From NCBI GenBank assembly GCA_016722565.1, contig JADKIU010000003.1, positions 369,348 through 433,347 of the forward strand: a stretch of 64,000 nt of DNA, in the 5' to 3' direction. Under the pieces are notes generated by a model. That model made no database searches and had not been told where the DNA came from. It saw only the letters and a program-made list of their open reading frames with translations. The translations under genes were made by a program, and so were the position numbers. The DNA is from Bacteroidota bacterium (GTDB lineage: Bacteria > Bacteroidota > Bacteroidia > 2-12-FULL-35-15). This document shows positions 47,085-54,443 of this stretch, piece by piece (positions within the stretch are counted from its first letter, which is position 1; every line of letters begins with the position of its first letter).

Positions 47085-47119
47085 AAAAGCCCTCTTCGAT
47101 TGATTCGAGGAGGGCTTTT
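47085..47119 (+). terminator. intrinsic terminator after the phosphatase gene
   Basis: AAAAGCCCTCTTCGA pairs with TCGAGGAGGGCTTTT (one G-U type mismatch) over a 5-nt loop, then a T- and A-rich run. It closes the transcript that contains receptors 1-4 and the phosphatase. Confidence 0.85.
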
Positions 47120-47246
47120 ATATTTATTTACACACCACTCGACCTTTGAAAAATAGATTTCTAATCGTTTTTACACTTCTATTCTTTCACCCCATCTAAT
47201 CACAAAACATCAGCATCGCCTCGCTTATCCAAATGCTCCTATCTGC

Positions 47247-47371
47247 AAAAAAGTAAAAATCCAAAAATTCACATCGAAGGAACAAGCTCAGATCTTTCAT
47301 AAAATTATTCGAGACAGGAAAGCTTCATTCAAACAATAAATGACATCCTAGTTATCGGAATATCCCATTAA
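47247..47371 (+). pseudogene. relic of a SpoIIE phosphatase C-terminus
   Basis: The 360-base gap between the phosphatase gene and the next receptor has no intact gene. It contains the frame KKVKIQKFTSKEQ, then AQIFHKIIRDRKASFKQ, and, one base shifted, INDILVIGISH and a stop. This matches the ends of SpoIIE domains such as QVDDILIIGIKI at the corresponding place (F/L..I..WKG..EQ-x-DDILVIGI). I take it as the decayed 3' end of a further phosphatase gene. Upstream of it no coding sequence is recognisable. Confidence 0.55.
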
Positions 47372-47432
47372 TAAAAGGGGACTAAAAACCCAACCACCTG
47401 ATTAGTTTTTTTGTATTAGATATTGTACATTT

Positions 47433-49454
47433 ATGCTATTAAATATGAAACTACGATTCCTCTACTCTTTTATCTTTTTGTTTCTTTTGTCTATCAATAT
47501 TTCCAAAGCTCAAAATGTTGATTCGCTTTGGCGTGTTTATAACAATGTAAAACTACAAGATAGTATCCGCTTGTCGGCTTTCAACGACATTGCCTGGAGT
47601 TTATTATACACCAACCCTGATTCCACCTACATCCTTGGGCACATGGAGCTGGAAATGGCACGAACAAAAAAATTAAAATATTGGGAAACAAAAGCACTCA
47701 ATACAATTGGAGCGTCCTACCAGGTAAAAGGAAATTATATCAAAGCAATTGATTTCTATCAGCAATGTTTAAAAATACGTGAAGAGCTGAAAGATTTTAA
47801 AGGTGTTGCCTCTTCCCTTGCGAACATTGGCAGTATCTACATCAATATCAACGAGTTTGAGAAAGCATTAGAATACCAAATGCGCAGTTTGAAATTAGCT
47901 GAAGAAATGCAAAACAAAGAAAGCATGGCCAGCTCCTTAAATAATATTGGGATCATTTATCAAAACTTGGCTGATTACAAAAAAGCACTCGACTATAACC
48001 AGCGTAGCTTAAAATTATACGAAGCGTTGGGCGACAAACAGGGTGTTGCTGCATCGTATGCCAATATTGGGAATACGTATGCCACCTTGGGTGAAAACGA
48101 AAAAGCGTTGGAATACCAATTAAAGAGCAATGCCCTTGCAAAAGAAATCGGAGATAAATTTGGGGAGTCTACCTCACTTACTGCTATTGGCAAATCATAC
48201 ATGAAACAGAAAAAATTTGCGCTTGCACTCGAATGCTTAAATAAATCGAATCAAATTGCGAAAGAATCGGAAGACATTAATTCTGAAAAAGAAGTGACCG
48301 AAGTATTGTATGAAACTTACAAAGAAATGGGGAATTTCACCAAAGCCCTTTCTTTCTACGAACGCTATATCACACTAAAAGATAGTATTTTAAAAGACGA
48401 CAATCAACGACAAATTGCGAACAAAGAATTGGAATACCAATACGAAAAAAAAGCAGCTGCGGATAGTGTTGTAAATGCAGAAGAACGTAAAGTTACAAAA
48501 GCATTAATCCTTGCTAAAAATGCACAAATTGATCAGGATACGACACAAAAGTGGGCACTTTACGGAGGATTGTTTTTATTACTGGTATTTGGTGGAATGA
48601 TGTATAACCGCTTTAGAATTACCAATAAACAAAAAAATATTATTGAAATACAACAACACGAAACAGAAAAACAAAAAGAGATCATAGAGGAAAAACAAAA
48701 GGAAATCCTTTCTTCCATCTCCTACGCGAAACGATTGCAAGAAGCGATTTTACCACCACAACGCTTAATCAAACAGCACTTACCCGATTCCTTTTTCTTT
48801 TATAAACCGAAAGACATTGTTGCAGGAGATTTCTATTGGCTGGAAAACGATCAAAAAAACAAAGATGCCGTATTCTTTGCTGCCGCAGATTGTACAGGAC
48901 ATGGTGTACCGGGTGCAATGGTAAGTGTTGTATGCTCCAATGCATTAAACAGAACGGTTAACGAATTTGGAATTTCAAAACCGGGAGACATCTTAGACAA
49001 AGTGAGTGAACTTGTGGTGGAAACATTCGAGAAAAGTGAAAGTGAAGTAAATGATGGAATGGACATTTCACTTTGTCATTTCAACAAAGCTACCCTCGAA
49101 TTAATGTGGAGTGGCGCCAACAATCCATTGTGGATTATCCGTAACAAAGCACTTATTGAATACAAACCAACCAAACAGGCAATTGGGAAAGTGGACGCAC
49201 CCATTCCTTTTGCTACCCAAACCATTCAATTACAAAAAAATGATTTGCTGTACCTCTTTACAGATGGGTATGCCGATCAGTTTGGTGGCGACAAAGGAAA
49301 AAAATTCAAACTCTCCAGTTTACAAGAATTGTTTCTTTCCAAATGTCATTTGCCGATGAATGAACAGCTGAAAGCAGTAGATGAAACACTCATAAATTGG
49401 CAAGGCTCCAATGATCAGGTAGATGATATCTTAATTATCGGAATAAAAATTTAA
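47433..49454 (+). CDS. full-length TPR-TM-SpoIIE serine phosphatase
   Basis: 673 aa. Signal peptide (MKLRFLYSFIFLFLLSINIS; the ATG at 47445 fits it better than the one at 47433), about six TPRs (ANIGSIYININEFEKALEY, NNIGIIYQNLADYKKALDY), TM (WALYGGLFLLLVFGGMMYN), coiled coil and SISYAKRLQEAILPPQRLIK. It then runs straight into a complete SpoIIE domain (KPKDIVAGDFYW, AADCTGHGVPGAM, DGMDISLC, FTDGYADQFGG, VDDILIIGIKI). It shows the fused form from which the split receptors differ. Its phosphatase is closely related to the stand-alone one. Confidence 0.92.
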   Translation: MLLNMKLRFLYSFIFLFLLSINISKAQNVDSLWRVYNNVKLQDSIRLSAFNDIAWSLLYTNPDSTYILGHMELEMARTKKLKYWETKALNTIGASYQVKGNYIKAIDFYQQCLKIREELKDFKGVASSLANIGSIYININEFEKALEYQMRSLKLAEEMQNKESMASSLNNIGIIYQNLADYKKALDYNQRSLKLYEALGDKQGVAASYANIGNTYATLGENEKALEYQLKSNALAKEIGDKFGESTSLTAIGKSYMKQKKFALALECLNKSNQIAKESEDINSEKEVTEVLYETYKEMGNFTKALSFYERYITLKDSILKDDNQRQIANKELEYQYEKKAAADSVVNAEERKVTKALILAKNAQIDQDTTQKWALYGGLFLLLVFGGMMYNRFRITNKQKNIIEIQQHETEKQKEIIEEKQKEILSSISYAKRLQEAILPPQRLIKQHLPDSFFFYKPKDIVAGDFYWLENDQKNKDAVFFAAADCTGHGVPGAMVSVVCSNALNRTVNEFGISKPGDILDKVSELVVETFEKSESEVNDGMDISLCHFNKATLELMWSGANNPLWIIRNKALIEYKPTKQAIGKVDAPIPFATQTIQLQKNDLLYLFTDGYADQFGGDKGKKFKLSSLQELFLSKCHLPMNEQLKAVDETLINWQGSNDQVDDILIIGIKI

Positions 49455-49463
49455 TCAGCAACA

Positions 49464-50183
49464 TTGCTAAAAAAGATTTTAAATATAGGAGTCGATTCGC
49501 ACTATGATGCTTCCTTAAAACGGAAAATCAGAATCAGTAATTTGATTGCGGTTATCTCTGTAATTACAATGACATCCTTTATTCCATTAGCGATATTTCT
49601 GGAAAAAGGCGTTGCACTTTACTTATTGCTTTTCTTCTTGATTGTTGCAATCACAAGTTTTATTTTACACGCCAATAAAAAGCATCTTGTTTCATTCTAC
49701 TTTTTTACAATTTCGGGCTACCTCTATTTTGTTGGATCCACACTCACCTTTGGGTTAGCCTCTAATATGCAATACTTTATGCTGGTAATGTGCATGATTG
49801 CGGTAGTTATGTTCGACAATAAAATTGTTATCAAAGCATTTGTTGCAGCAGGAATTGTTCTCTTTTTTGGACTAATGGAATTTATGAAGAATAGAATAGG
49901 ATATATCAATTTACCTCCCGGTCTTGAAAGTGTTCAAGAAAATGTTGGAAAATTAATTCTACTTCTCCTCTTTATTATTACTTCCATTTTTTTCATCTTC
50001 TTTAAAAACGAAAACTTATCCTACCAGAAAGAAGTACTGCTTCAAAAAGAAATCATCGAAGAAAAAAACAAAGACATCACCGCATCCATTACCTATGCGA
50101 AACGAATTCAACAATCGTTATTAACGACCGAAAAATACATTGAAAAAAACATCAATCGGTTAAAGAAACAACAAAAAGAGTAA
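49464..50183 (+). CDS. six-TM sensor with the array's C-terminal helix
   Basis: 239 aa starting with TTG, 9 bases after the preceding stop. Six hydrophobic segments (about residues 18-168, for example LYLLLFFLIVAITSFIL and LILLLLFIITSIFFIFF) replace the TPR and signal peptide. The cytoplasmic end is a coiled coil with SITYAKRIQQSLLTTEKYIE and then KNINRLKKQQKE, matching the TPR receptors. The membrane part resembles the 6TM sensor domains found on some cyclases and histidine kinases. It appears to be another input module for the same output. Confidence 0.78.
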   Translation: MLKKILNIGVDSHYDASLKRKIRISNLIAVISVITMTSFIPLAIFLEKGVALYLLLFFLIVAITSFILHANKKHLVSFYFFTISGYLYFVGSTLTFGLASNMQYFMLVMCMIAVVMFDNKIVIKAFVAAGIVLFFGLMEFMKNRIGYINLPPGLESVQENVGKLILLLLFIITSIFFIFFKNENLSYQKEVLLQKEIIEEKNKDITASITYAKRIQQSLLTTEKYIEKNINRLKKQQKE

Positions 50184-50203
50184 TTTTAGATTTTAAATTT
50201 GGT

Positions 50204-50602
50204 ATGACTCCTGAAATTGAAACGGATCAAATTAAGATAAAATATAGGGAAGATGGGATTATTCATCTTCATTATAAGGATGGGATCTTAAATCTGGAGG
50301 ATAGCAAGAAAATATTTAAAATGATCCGAGAAAATTGCCCTTGGGAGGTTTCTCCGATTTTTGCCACCGGCAATACATTCTCAGGACTTGATAATGAGTC
50401 ACGGATATTTTGGGGAAGTCCGGAAGTGACCCAACATTGCTCAGCTATATCAATGTTAACCAGCACATTAGGACACAAATTACTCGCTAATTTTTATCTG
50501 AAAATCGCAAAGCCTTCTGTCCCATCCCGATTTTTGTCCACCGAAGAAGAATGCATTCAATGGTTAAAATCCTACCCGACTGTTTTAAAGCTAACCACCT
50601 AA
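50204..50602 (+). CDS. STAS/SEC14-like protein (DUF7793 type), paralogue of 16370-16756
   Basis: 132 aa. GIIHLHYKDGILNLEDSKKI is the typical opening of this Bacteroidota family. Then come AISMLTSTLGHKLLANFYL and VPSRFLSTEEECIQWLKSY, equivalent to the ends of the 16370-16756 protein. The middle (PIFATGNTFSGLDNESRIFW) lies where that paralogue has PMLVNLKEIKSISKEARDHF. It closes the TPR/SpoIIE array. A candidate phospho-accepting antagonist or scaffold by analogy with STAS proteins; this is inference. Confidence 0.7.
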   Translation: MTPEIETDQIKIKYREDGIIHLHYKDGILNLEDSKKIFKMIRENCPWEVSPIFATGNTFSGLDNESRIFWGSPEVTQHCSAISMLTSTLGHKLLANFYLKIAKPSVPSRFLSTEEECIQWLKSYPTVLKLTT

Positions 50603-50796
50603 ATATCAACACATTAAATCAAGTTATTACTTCTACTAACGGCATTTTTTGGAATCAGTATGCCAAAAAGCGGGGTTCATCTATCATTTTTCAACAGTCG
50701 TAGTTGATTGAAACTCAATTGTCTAAATAATTCAATGTTAATAACTATCAATGGTAATTACTTCGTACCTTTACCCTCCCATCAATACTAAATAAC

Positions 50797-51249
50797 ATGT
50801 TTGAGATTTTAAAAAGTTTTGAGTCGAAGTATGGTCACCTTAAGAAAAAAGGTTTGACGATTGAAGGTTTAGCAATGGTTGATGTTAAAAAGAAAAAACA
50901 TGTTATTAAAATCAGCCGACCATTGATTTTTGATAATCGCCAATTACCTAAAAAGTTTGAAGGCTTGGATATCAAAACCAATATCAAACTGAATGATGAT
51001 ATGCCAACTGAGTTTAAAGTAGATCGTACTCAACCGGATTGGCATAAAAAACAATACATCTGGGCTCCAGAGCGTTTTGAAAAATATGTGAACCGTTGTG
51101 AGAAAGAATTAAAATCACAATTGAACAGTCCACTAATGACAAAACAAGATTTATTGGATGCTTTGTGTTTCGGAAATTTTGAAGAGCACAAACAAAAAAG
51201 CTTGCAATTAATCAAAGAAGGTAAATTGCCTGCTTATCACGAGAACTAA
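50797..51249 (+). CDS. conserved protein of unknown function
   Basis: 150 aa, cytosolic, lysine-rich. The N-terminus has KKKGLTIEGLAMVDVKKKKH, the middle GLDIKTNIKLNDDMPTEFKV, and a C-terminal helical part (TKQDLLDALCFGNFEEHKQK). No TM or signal peptide. A TACCTTTA sequence about 25 bases before the ATG may be a -7 element. A strong terminator follows. I cannot name the family. Confidence 0.65.
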   Translation: MFEILKSFESKYGHLKKKGLTIEGLAMVDVKKKKHVIKISRPLIFDNRQLPKKFEGLDIKTNIKLNDDMPTEFKVDRTQPDWHKKQYIWAPERFEKYVNRCEKELKSQLNSPLMTKQDLLDALCFGNFEEHKQKSLQLIKEGKLPAYHEN

Positions 51250-51284
51250 TTGAATTAATATAGGGTTAAACATTGGTTTAATTG

Positions 51285-51315
51285 AGTCCTGCCCCAACCG
51301 GAGCGGGACTTTTTT
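51285..51315 (+). terminator. intrinsic terminator
   Basis: AGTCCTGCCCC pairs with GGAGCGGGACT through a 4-nt loop (with G-U pairs), followed by TTTTTT. Confidence 0.82.
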
Positions 51316-51429
51316 ATTTATATTTACACCCTGTTGGGGATGGAAGATGGAGGATGGAAGAGGGAACAAAGGCCTCAAAAAAATTTGATAAAGAAAAAAT
51401 TACAGTTACCTATTAAAAAATACATTTCC

Positions 51430-51457
51430 CATTAACCATTATACATTAACCATTATA
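51430..51457. repeat. 14-bp tandem direct repeat before the enoyl-CoA hydratase gene
   Basis: CATTAACCATTATA occurs twice head to tail, 11 bases before the start codon. The preceding stretch (about 51340-51375) holds ATGGAAGATGGAGGATGGAA, resembling the ATGGAAAATGGAAGATGG repeat found inside the E1 gene near 58245. The whole spacer is probably decayed repeat sequence. Confidence 0.6.
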
Positions 51458-51467
51458 CATTTAAACC

Positions 51468-52226
51468 ATGGAAGGACATATAAAATCAACAACAACAAAC
51501 GGAATCGCTACCATCACTTTTTTTCATCCTCAAAGTAATTCAATGCCGGGTGCATTGTTACGACAACTGGCAGACGAAATTGCAAAAGCAGGAAAAGACG
51601 AACAGGCAAAAGTAATTGTTTTGCAAAGTGAAGGCGACAAAGCATTTTGTGCCGGAGCATCTTTTGATGAATTAATTTCTATCAAAGATTTAGAAACCGG
51701 AAAAAAATTCTTTTCAGGTTTTGCAATGGTCATCAACGCCATTCGCACTGCTCCTAAATTTGTGATTGCTCGTGTTCAAGGAAAAGCAGTTGGCGGTGGT
51801 GTTGGAATTGCATCTGCTGCGGATTATACACTTGCTGTTGATACAGCCTCCGTTAAATTAAGTGAATTGGCTGTTGGAATCGGACCATTTGTGGTTGGAC
51901 CTGCAGTTGAACGCAAAGTAGGAACATCCGCATTCACCTCACTTTCCATCAATGCTACCGAATGGCAAACCGCCTCTTGGGCCAGAGAAAAAGGATTGTA
52001 TGTCGACATCTACAAAAACACAGAAGAATTGGATGCTGCTATTTCAGCATTGGCAGATAAACTTTCAAAATCAAATCCGGAAGCAATGGCCATGCTCAAA
52101 AAAGTATTCTGGAGAGGAACTGAAGATTGGGATACGCTTTTAATTGAACGCGCTGAAATGAGCGGAAAATTGGTGCTTTCTGAATTTACTATCAATGCTA
52201 TTAATAAATTCAAAGCAAAAGCTTAG
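51468..52226 (+). CDS. enoyl-CoA hydratase/isomerase family protein
   Basis: 252 aa crotonase fold. CAGASFDELISI carries the first oxyanion-hole segment, and GKAVGGGVGIASAADYTLAV the second. KLSELAVGIGPFVVGP follows in the usual catalytic position, but a Gly/Pro-rich segment replaces the standard glutamate-containing one, so it may be an isomerase-type or a variant enzyme. It could act in phenylacetate or fatty-acid breakdown along with paaZ, though it is not adjacent to it. Confidence 0.85.
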   Translation: MEGHIKSTTTNGIATITFFHPQSNSMPGALLRQLADEIAKAGKDEQAKVIVLQSEGDKAFCAGASFDELISIKDLETGKKFFSGFAMVINAIRTAPKFVIARVQGKAVGGGVGIASAADYTLAVDTASVKLSELAVGIGPFVVGPAVERKVGTSAFTSLSINATEWQTASWAREKGLYVDIYKNTEELDAAISALADKLSKSNPEAMAMLKKVFWRGTEDWDTLLIERAEMSGKLVLSEFTINAINKFKAKA

Positions 52227-52313
52227 TTAGTTGTTTGATGTTAGTTGTTGGTTGTTTGTAAAAAACACAATAACTAATAACGAATAACTAATAACCAACA
52301 GCGATCAACCAAA

Positions 52314-53057
52314 ATGCAAACACGACTCAACAAATACATCAGCGATACCGGAACATGCTCCAGACGTGAAGCGGATAAGCTCATCGAACAAGGTCGTGTT
52401 ACCGTAAATGGAAAAATTCCTGAACTCGGAACAAAAGTTTCGGATGAAGATGTGATTACCATCGACTTAAAACCACTGAAAGCAAAAGAGAAATTAATTT
52501 ACATCGCCTTCAACAAACCTCAAGGCATTACCTGCACCACCGACCTTAAAGACAAAGACAACATCATTGAATTTATCAATCACCCAAAAAGAATTTTTCC
52601 AATTGGCCGATTGGATAAACCTTCTGAAGGATTGATTTTTCTTACAAATGATGGTGACATCGTCAATAAAATTTTACGTGCCGGAAATAAACATGAGAAA
52701 GAATATGTGGTGATGGTCGACAAACCCATTACGCCCGACTTTATTCAAAAAATGGGAAATGGAATTGATATCGGTGATGCGGTTACTAAAAAGTGTTTTG
52801 TAAAACAAGAAGCTACAAACACGTTCCGAATTATCCTTACGCAAGGCTTAAACCGACAAATCAGAAGAATGTGTGATGCCCTCGATTATAAGGTTTACAA
52901 ACTGCAAAGAATACGCATTATGAATGTGAACCTAACCGGAATAAAAGCGGGTGGCTGGAGATATTTGACAGAAGATGAAATGAATACCATCAACAACCTG
53001 GTTGCGAACTCCAGCAAAACGGAGGAAGCTTCAGTGATTGATGATTTGGAAGATTAA
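52314..53057 (+). CDS. rluF: 23S rRNA pseudouridine(2604) synthase RluF
   Basis: 247 aa. An N-terminal S4 domain (LNKYISDTGTCSRREADKLI) is followed by a RsuA-type catalytic domain. The catalytic Asp is in PIGRLDKPSEGLIFLTNDGD. QGLNRQIRRMCDALDYKVYKLQRIRI matches the RluB/E/F branch, and the combination with the S4 domain and a short acidic tail fits RluF. The gap before it (52227-52313) contains an imperfect palindromic repeat of TTAGTTGTTGGTTG type. Confidence 0.9.
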   Translation: MQTRLNKYISDTGTCSRREADKLIEQGRVTVNGKIPELGTKVSDEDVITIDLKPLKAKEKLIYIAFNKPQGITCTTDLKDKDNIIEFINHPKRIFPIGRLDKPSEGLIFLTNDGDIVNKILRAGNKHEKEYVVMVDKPITPDFIQKMGNGIDIGDAVTKKCFVKQEATNTFRIILTQGLNRQIRRMCDALDYKVYKLQRIRIMNVNLTGIKAGGWRYLTEDEMNTINNLVANSSKTEEASVIDDLED

Positions 53058-53074
53058 GGAATGCTTTTACGAAG

Positions 53075-53158
53075 CGTCATTGCGAGGTACGAAGCAATCT
53101 CTCACGATGAGCAAAAGAGTTTAGATTGAAAGGGATTGCTTCGTACCTCGCAATGACG
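53075..53158. repeat. palindromic repeat, family A copy 2 (GTCATTGCGAGG type)
   Basis: Perfect 25-bp arms (53075-53099 and 53134-53158). Compared with the copy at 1514-1598 the arms carry A to T on the left and T to A on the right at the same paired position, so the pairing is kept. The loop again begins with TCTCACGATGA. Confidence 0.9.
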
Positions 53159-53187
53159 TTATAAACAAACATAGAACTAACTTAAAT

Positions 53188-53481
53188 ATGGAAAACGACA
53201 ACAAACTCTTCAACATCTTCCTTAAAGTAGGATTCTTAGAAGGCGTATCTTACCTAATTTTATTATTCATTGCAATGCCTCTGAAATATTTTATGGATAT
53301 GCAAGCACCTGTTCGAATTGTTGGAATGGCGCACGGAGTATTATTCATCGCCTTTTGCATTTTACTTTTGATGGCCACCATCAAATATAAATGGTCTATT
53401 AAATTAGCAACCATCGGATTTCTATTATCCTTCTTGCCTTTCGGAACGTTTTATTTGGAAAGAATTTTGAAGAAGGGATAG
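53188..53481 (+). CDS. DUF3817-family membrane protein
   Basis: 97 aa with three hydrophobic segments (FLEGVSYLILLFIAMPLKYF, VGMAHGVLFIAFCILLLMAT, LATIGFLLSFLPFGTFYLE). The E-G-x-S-Y-L and H-G-x-L-F-I pattern is that of DUF3817/YdzA-like small integral membrane proteins. Function unknown. A palindromic repeat lies just before it and a repeat array just after. Confidence 0.85.
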   Translation: MENDNKLFNIFLKVGFLEGVSYLILLFIAMPLKYFMDMQAPVRIVGMAHGVLFIAFCILLLMATIKYKWSIKLATIGFLLSFLPFGTFYLERILKKG

Positions 53482-53495
53482 TCTTTATCTCAAAT

Positions 53496-53910
53496 GTCAC
53501 TTCGAGTTCGACCGAAGGGAGAGTATCGAGAAGTATTTGTAATCCTAATCGTTCTCGATACATTCCTGCGGAACACTCGAACTGACATCACGTTAGCCCG
53601 AAAACTCGAACTGACAAGTCACTTCGAGTTCGACCGAAGGGAGAGTATCGAGAAGTGTTTGTAATCCTAATCGTTCTCGATACGTTCCTGCGGAACACTC
53701 GAACTGACATCACGTTAGCCCGAAAACTCGAACTGACAAGTCACTTCGAGTTCGACCGAAGGGAGAGTATCGAGAAGTGTTTGTAATCCTAATCGTTCTC
53801 GATACGTTCCTGCGGAACACTCGAACTGACATCACGTTGTACCGAACACTTTAACTTAATTGTAACTTCGAGTCCGACCGAAAAGAGAGTATCGAGAAGT
53901 GATTACAATT
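53496..53910. repeat. 122-bp tandem repeat array (family B), three units plus a partial fourth
   Basis: Units begin GTCACTTCGAGTTCGACCGA at 53496, 53618 and 53740, exactly 122 bases apart. A diverged fourth starts near 53862 and breaks off before the GIY-YIG gene. Each unit contains an imperfect palindrome (GTATCGAGAA with TTCTCGATAC, and arms ending CTCGAACTGAC) followed by a spacer with ATCACGTTAGCCCGAAAACTCG. It fills the 445-base gap; no gene is seen in it. Confidence 0.92.
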
Positions 53911-53926
53911 CATTAAACCATCATAA

Positions 53927-54217
53927 ATGAAAACAATGTATGTTTATATCTTAGAGTGTTCTGACAAAACATATTCTGTAGGTGTAACAAACAATCTTGA
54001 GCAAAGACTCCAACAACATAATAGTGGTATTCACCCAGAATCCTATACATTCTCAAGAAGACCGGTTGAATTGAAATTTTATGAACTATTCAATGATCCT
54101 ATTAGCGCAATAGCTTTTGAGAAAAAAATAAAAAAGTGGAGCAAATCAAAGAAAGAAGCATTAATAAAGAAACAGTTTGATTTACTGCCTGAACTGTCAA
54201 AAAAGAAATTTAAATAG
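53927..54217 (+). CDS. GIY-YIG nuclease family protein (UPF0213-like)
   Basis: 96 aa. YVYILECSDKTYSVGVTNNL is the GIY-YIG core, with the second half as YSVG. LEQRLQQHN supplies the conserved Arg. The later AFEKKIKKWSKSKKEALI is typical of the UPF0213/URI group. These single-domain nucleases have poorly known roles. The gene is enclosed by repeat arrays of one family on both sides (53496-53910 and 54228-54413), with nothing else in between, which suggests a link between nuclease and repeats. Confidence 0.88.
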   Translation: MKTMYVYILECSDKTYSVGVTNNLEQRLQQHNSGIHPESYTFSRRPVELKFYELFNDPISAIAFEKKIKKWSKSKKEALIKKQFDLLPELSKKKFK

Positions 54218-54227
54218 AAACCCCATT

Positions 54228-54413
54228 GTCACTTCGAGTTCGACCGAAGGGAGAGTATCGAGAAGTGTTTGTAATTCTAATCGTTCTCGATACGTTCCTG
54301 CGGAACACTCGAACTGACAAGTCACTTCGAGTTCGACCGAAGGGAGAGTATCGAGAAGTGTTTGTAATTCTAATCGTTCTCGATACGTTCCTGCGGAACA
54401 CTCGAACTGACAT
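54228..54413. repeat. 93-bp tandem repeat pair (family B)
   Basis: Two units starting GTCACTTCGAGTTCGACCGA at 54228 and 54321, 93 bases apart. They match the 122-bp units before the GIY-YIG gene but lack the about 29-base ATCACGTTAGCCC spacer. The two copies are almost identical to each other. Open frames that run through them on both strands are artefacts. Confidence 0.9.
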
Positions 54414-54443
54414 CACGTTGCACCAAACTATCGAACTGGCCTA

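Noticed and set aside
47120..47246. Possible start of another receptor in the 47073-47432 gap
   Set aside because: No signal peptide or TPR pattern could be read in any frame. Only the short phosphatase relic is supported.
53496..53910. CRISPR-like regular repeats
   Set aside because: The repeated unit itself is 122 bp with nearly identical content throughout; there are no short repeats with unique spacers and no cas genes.
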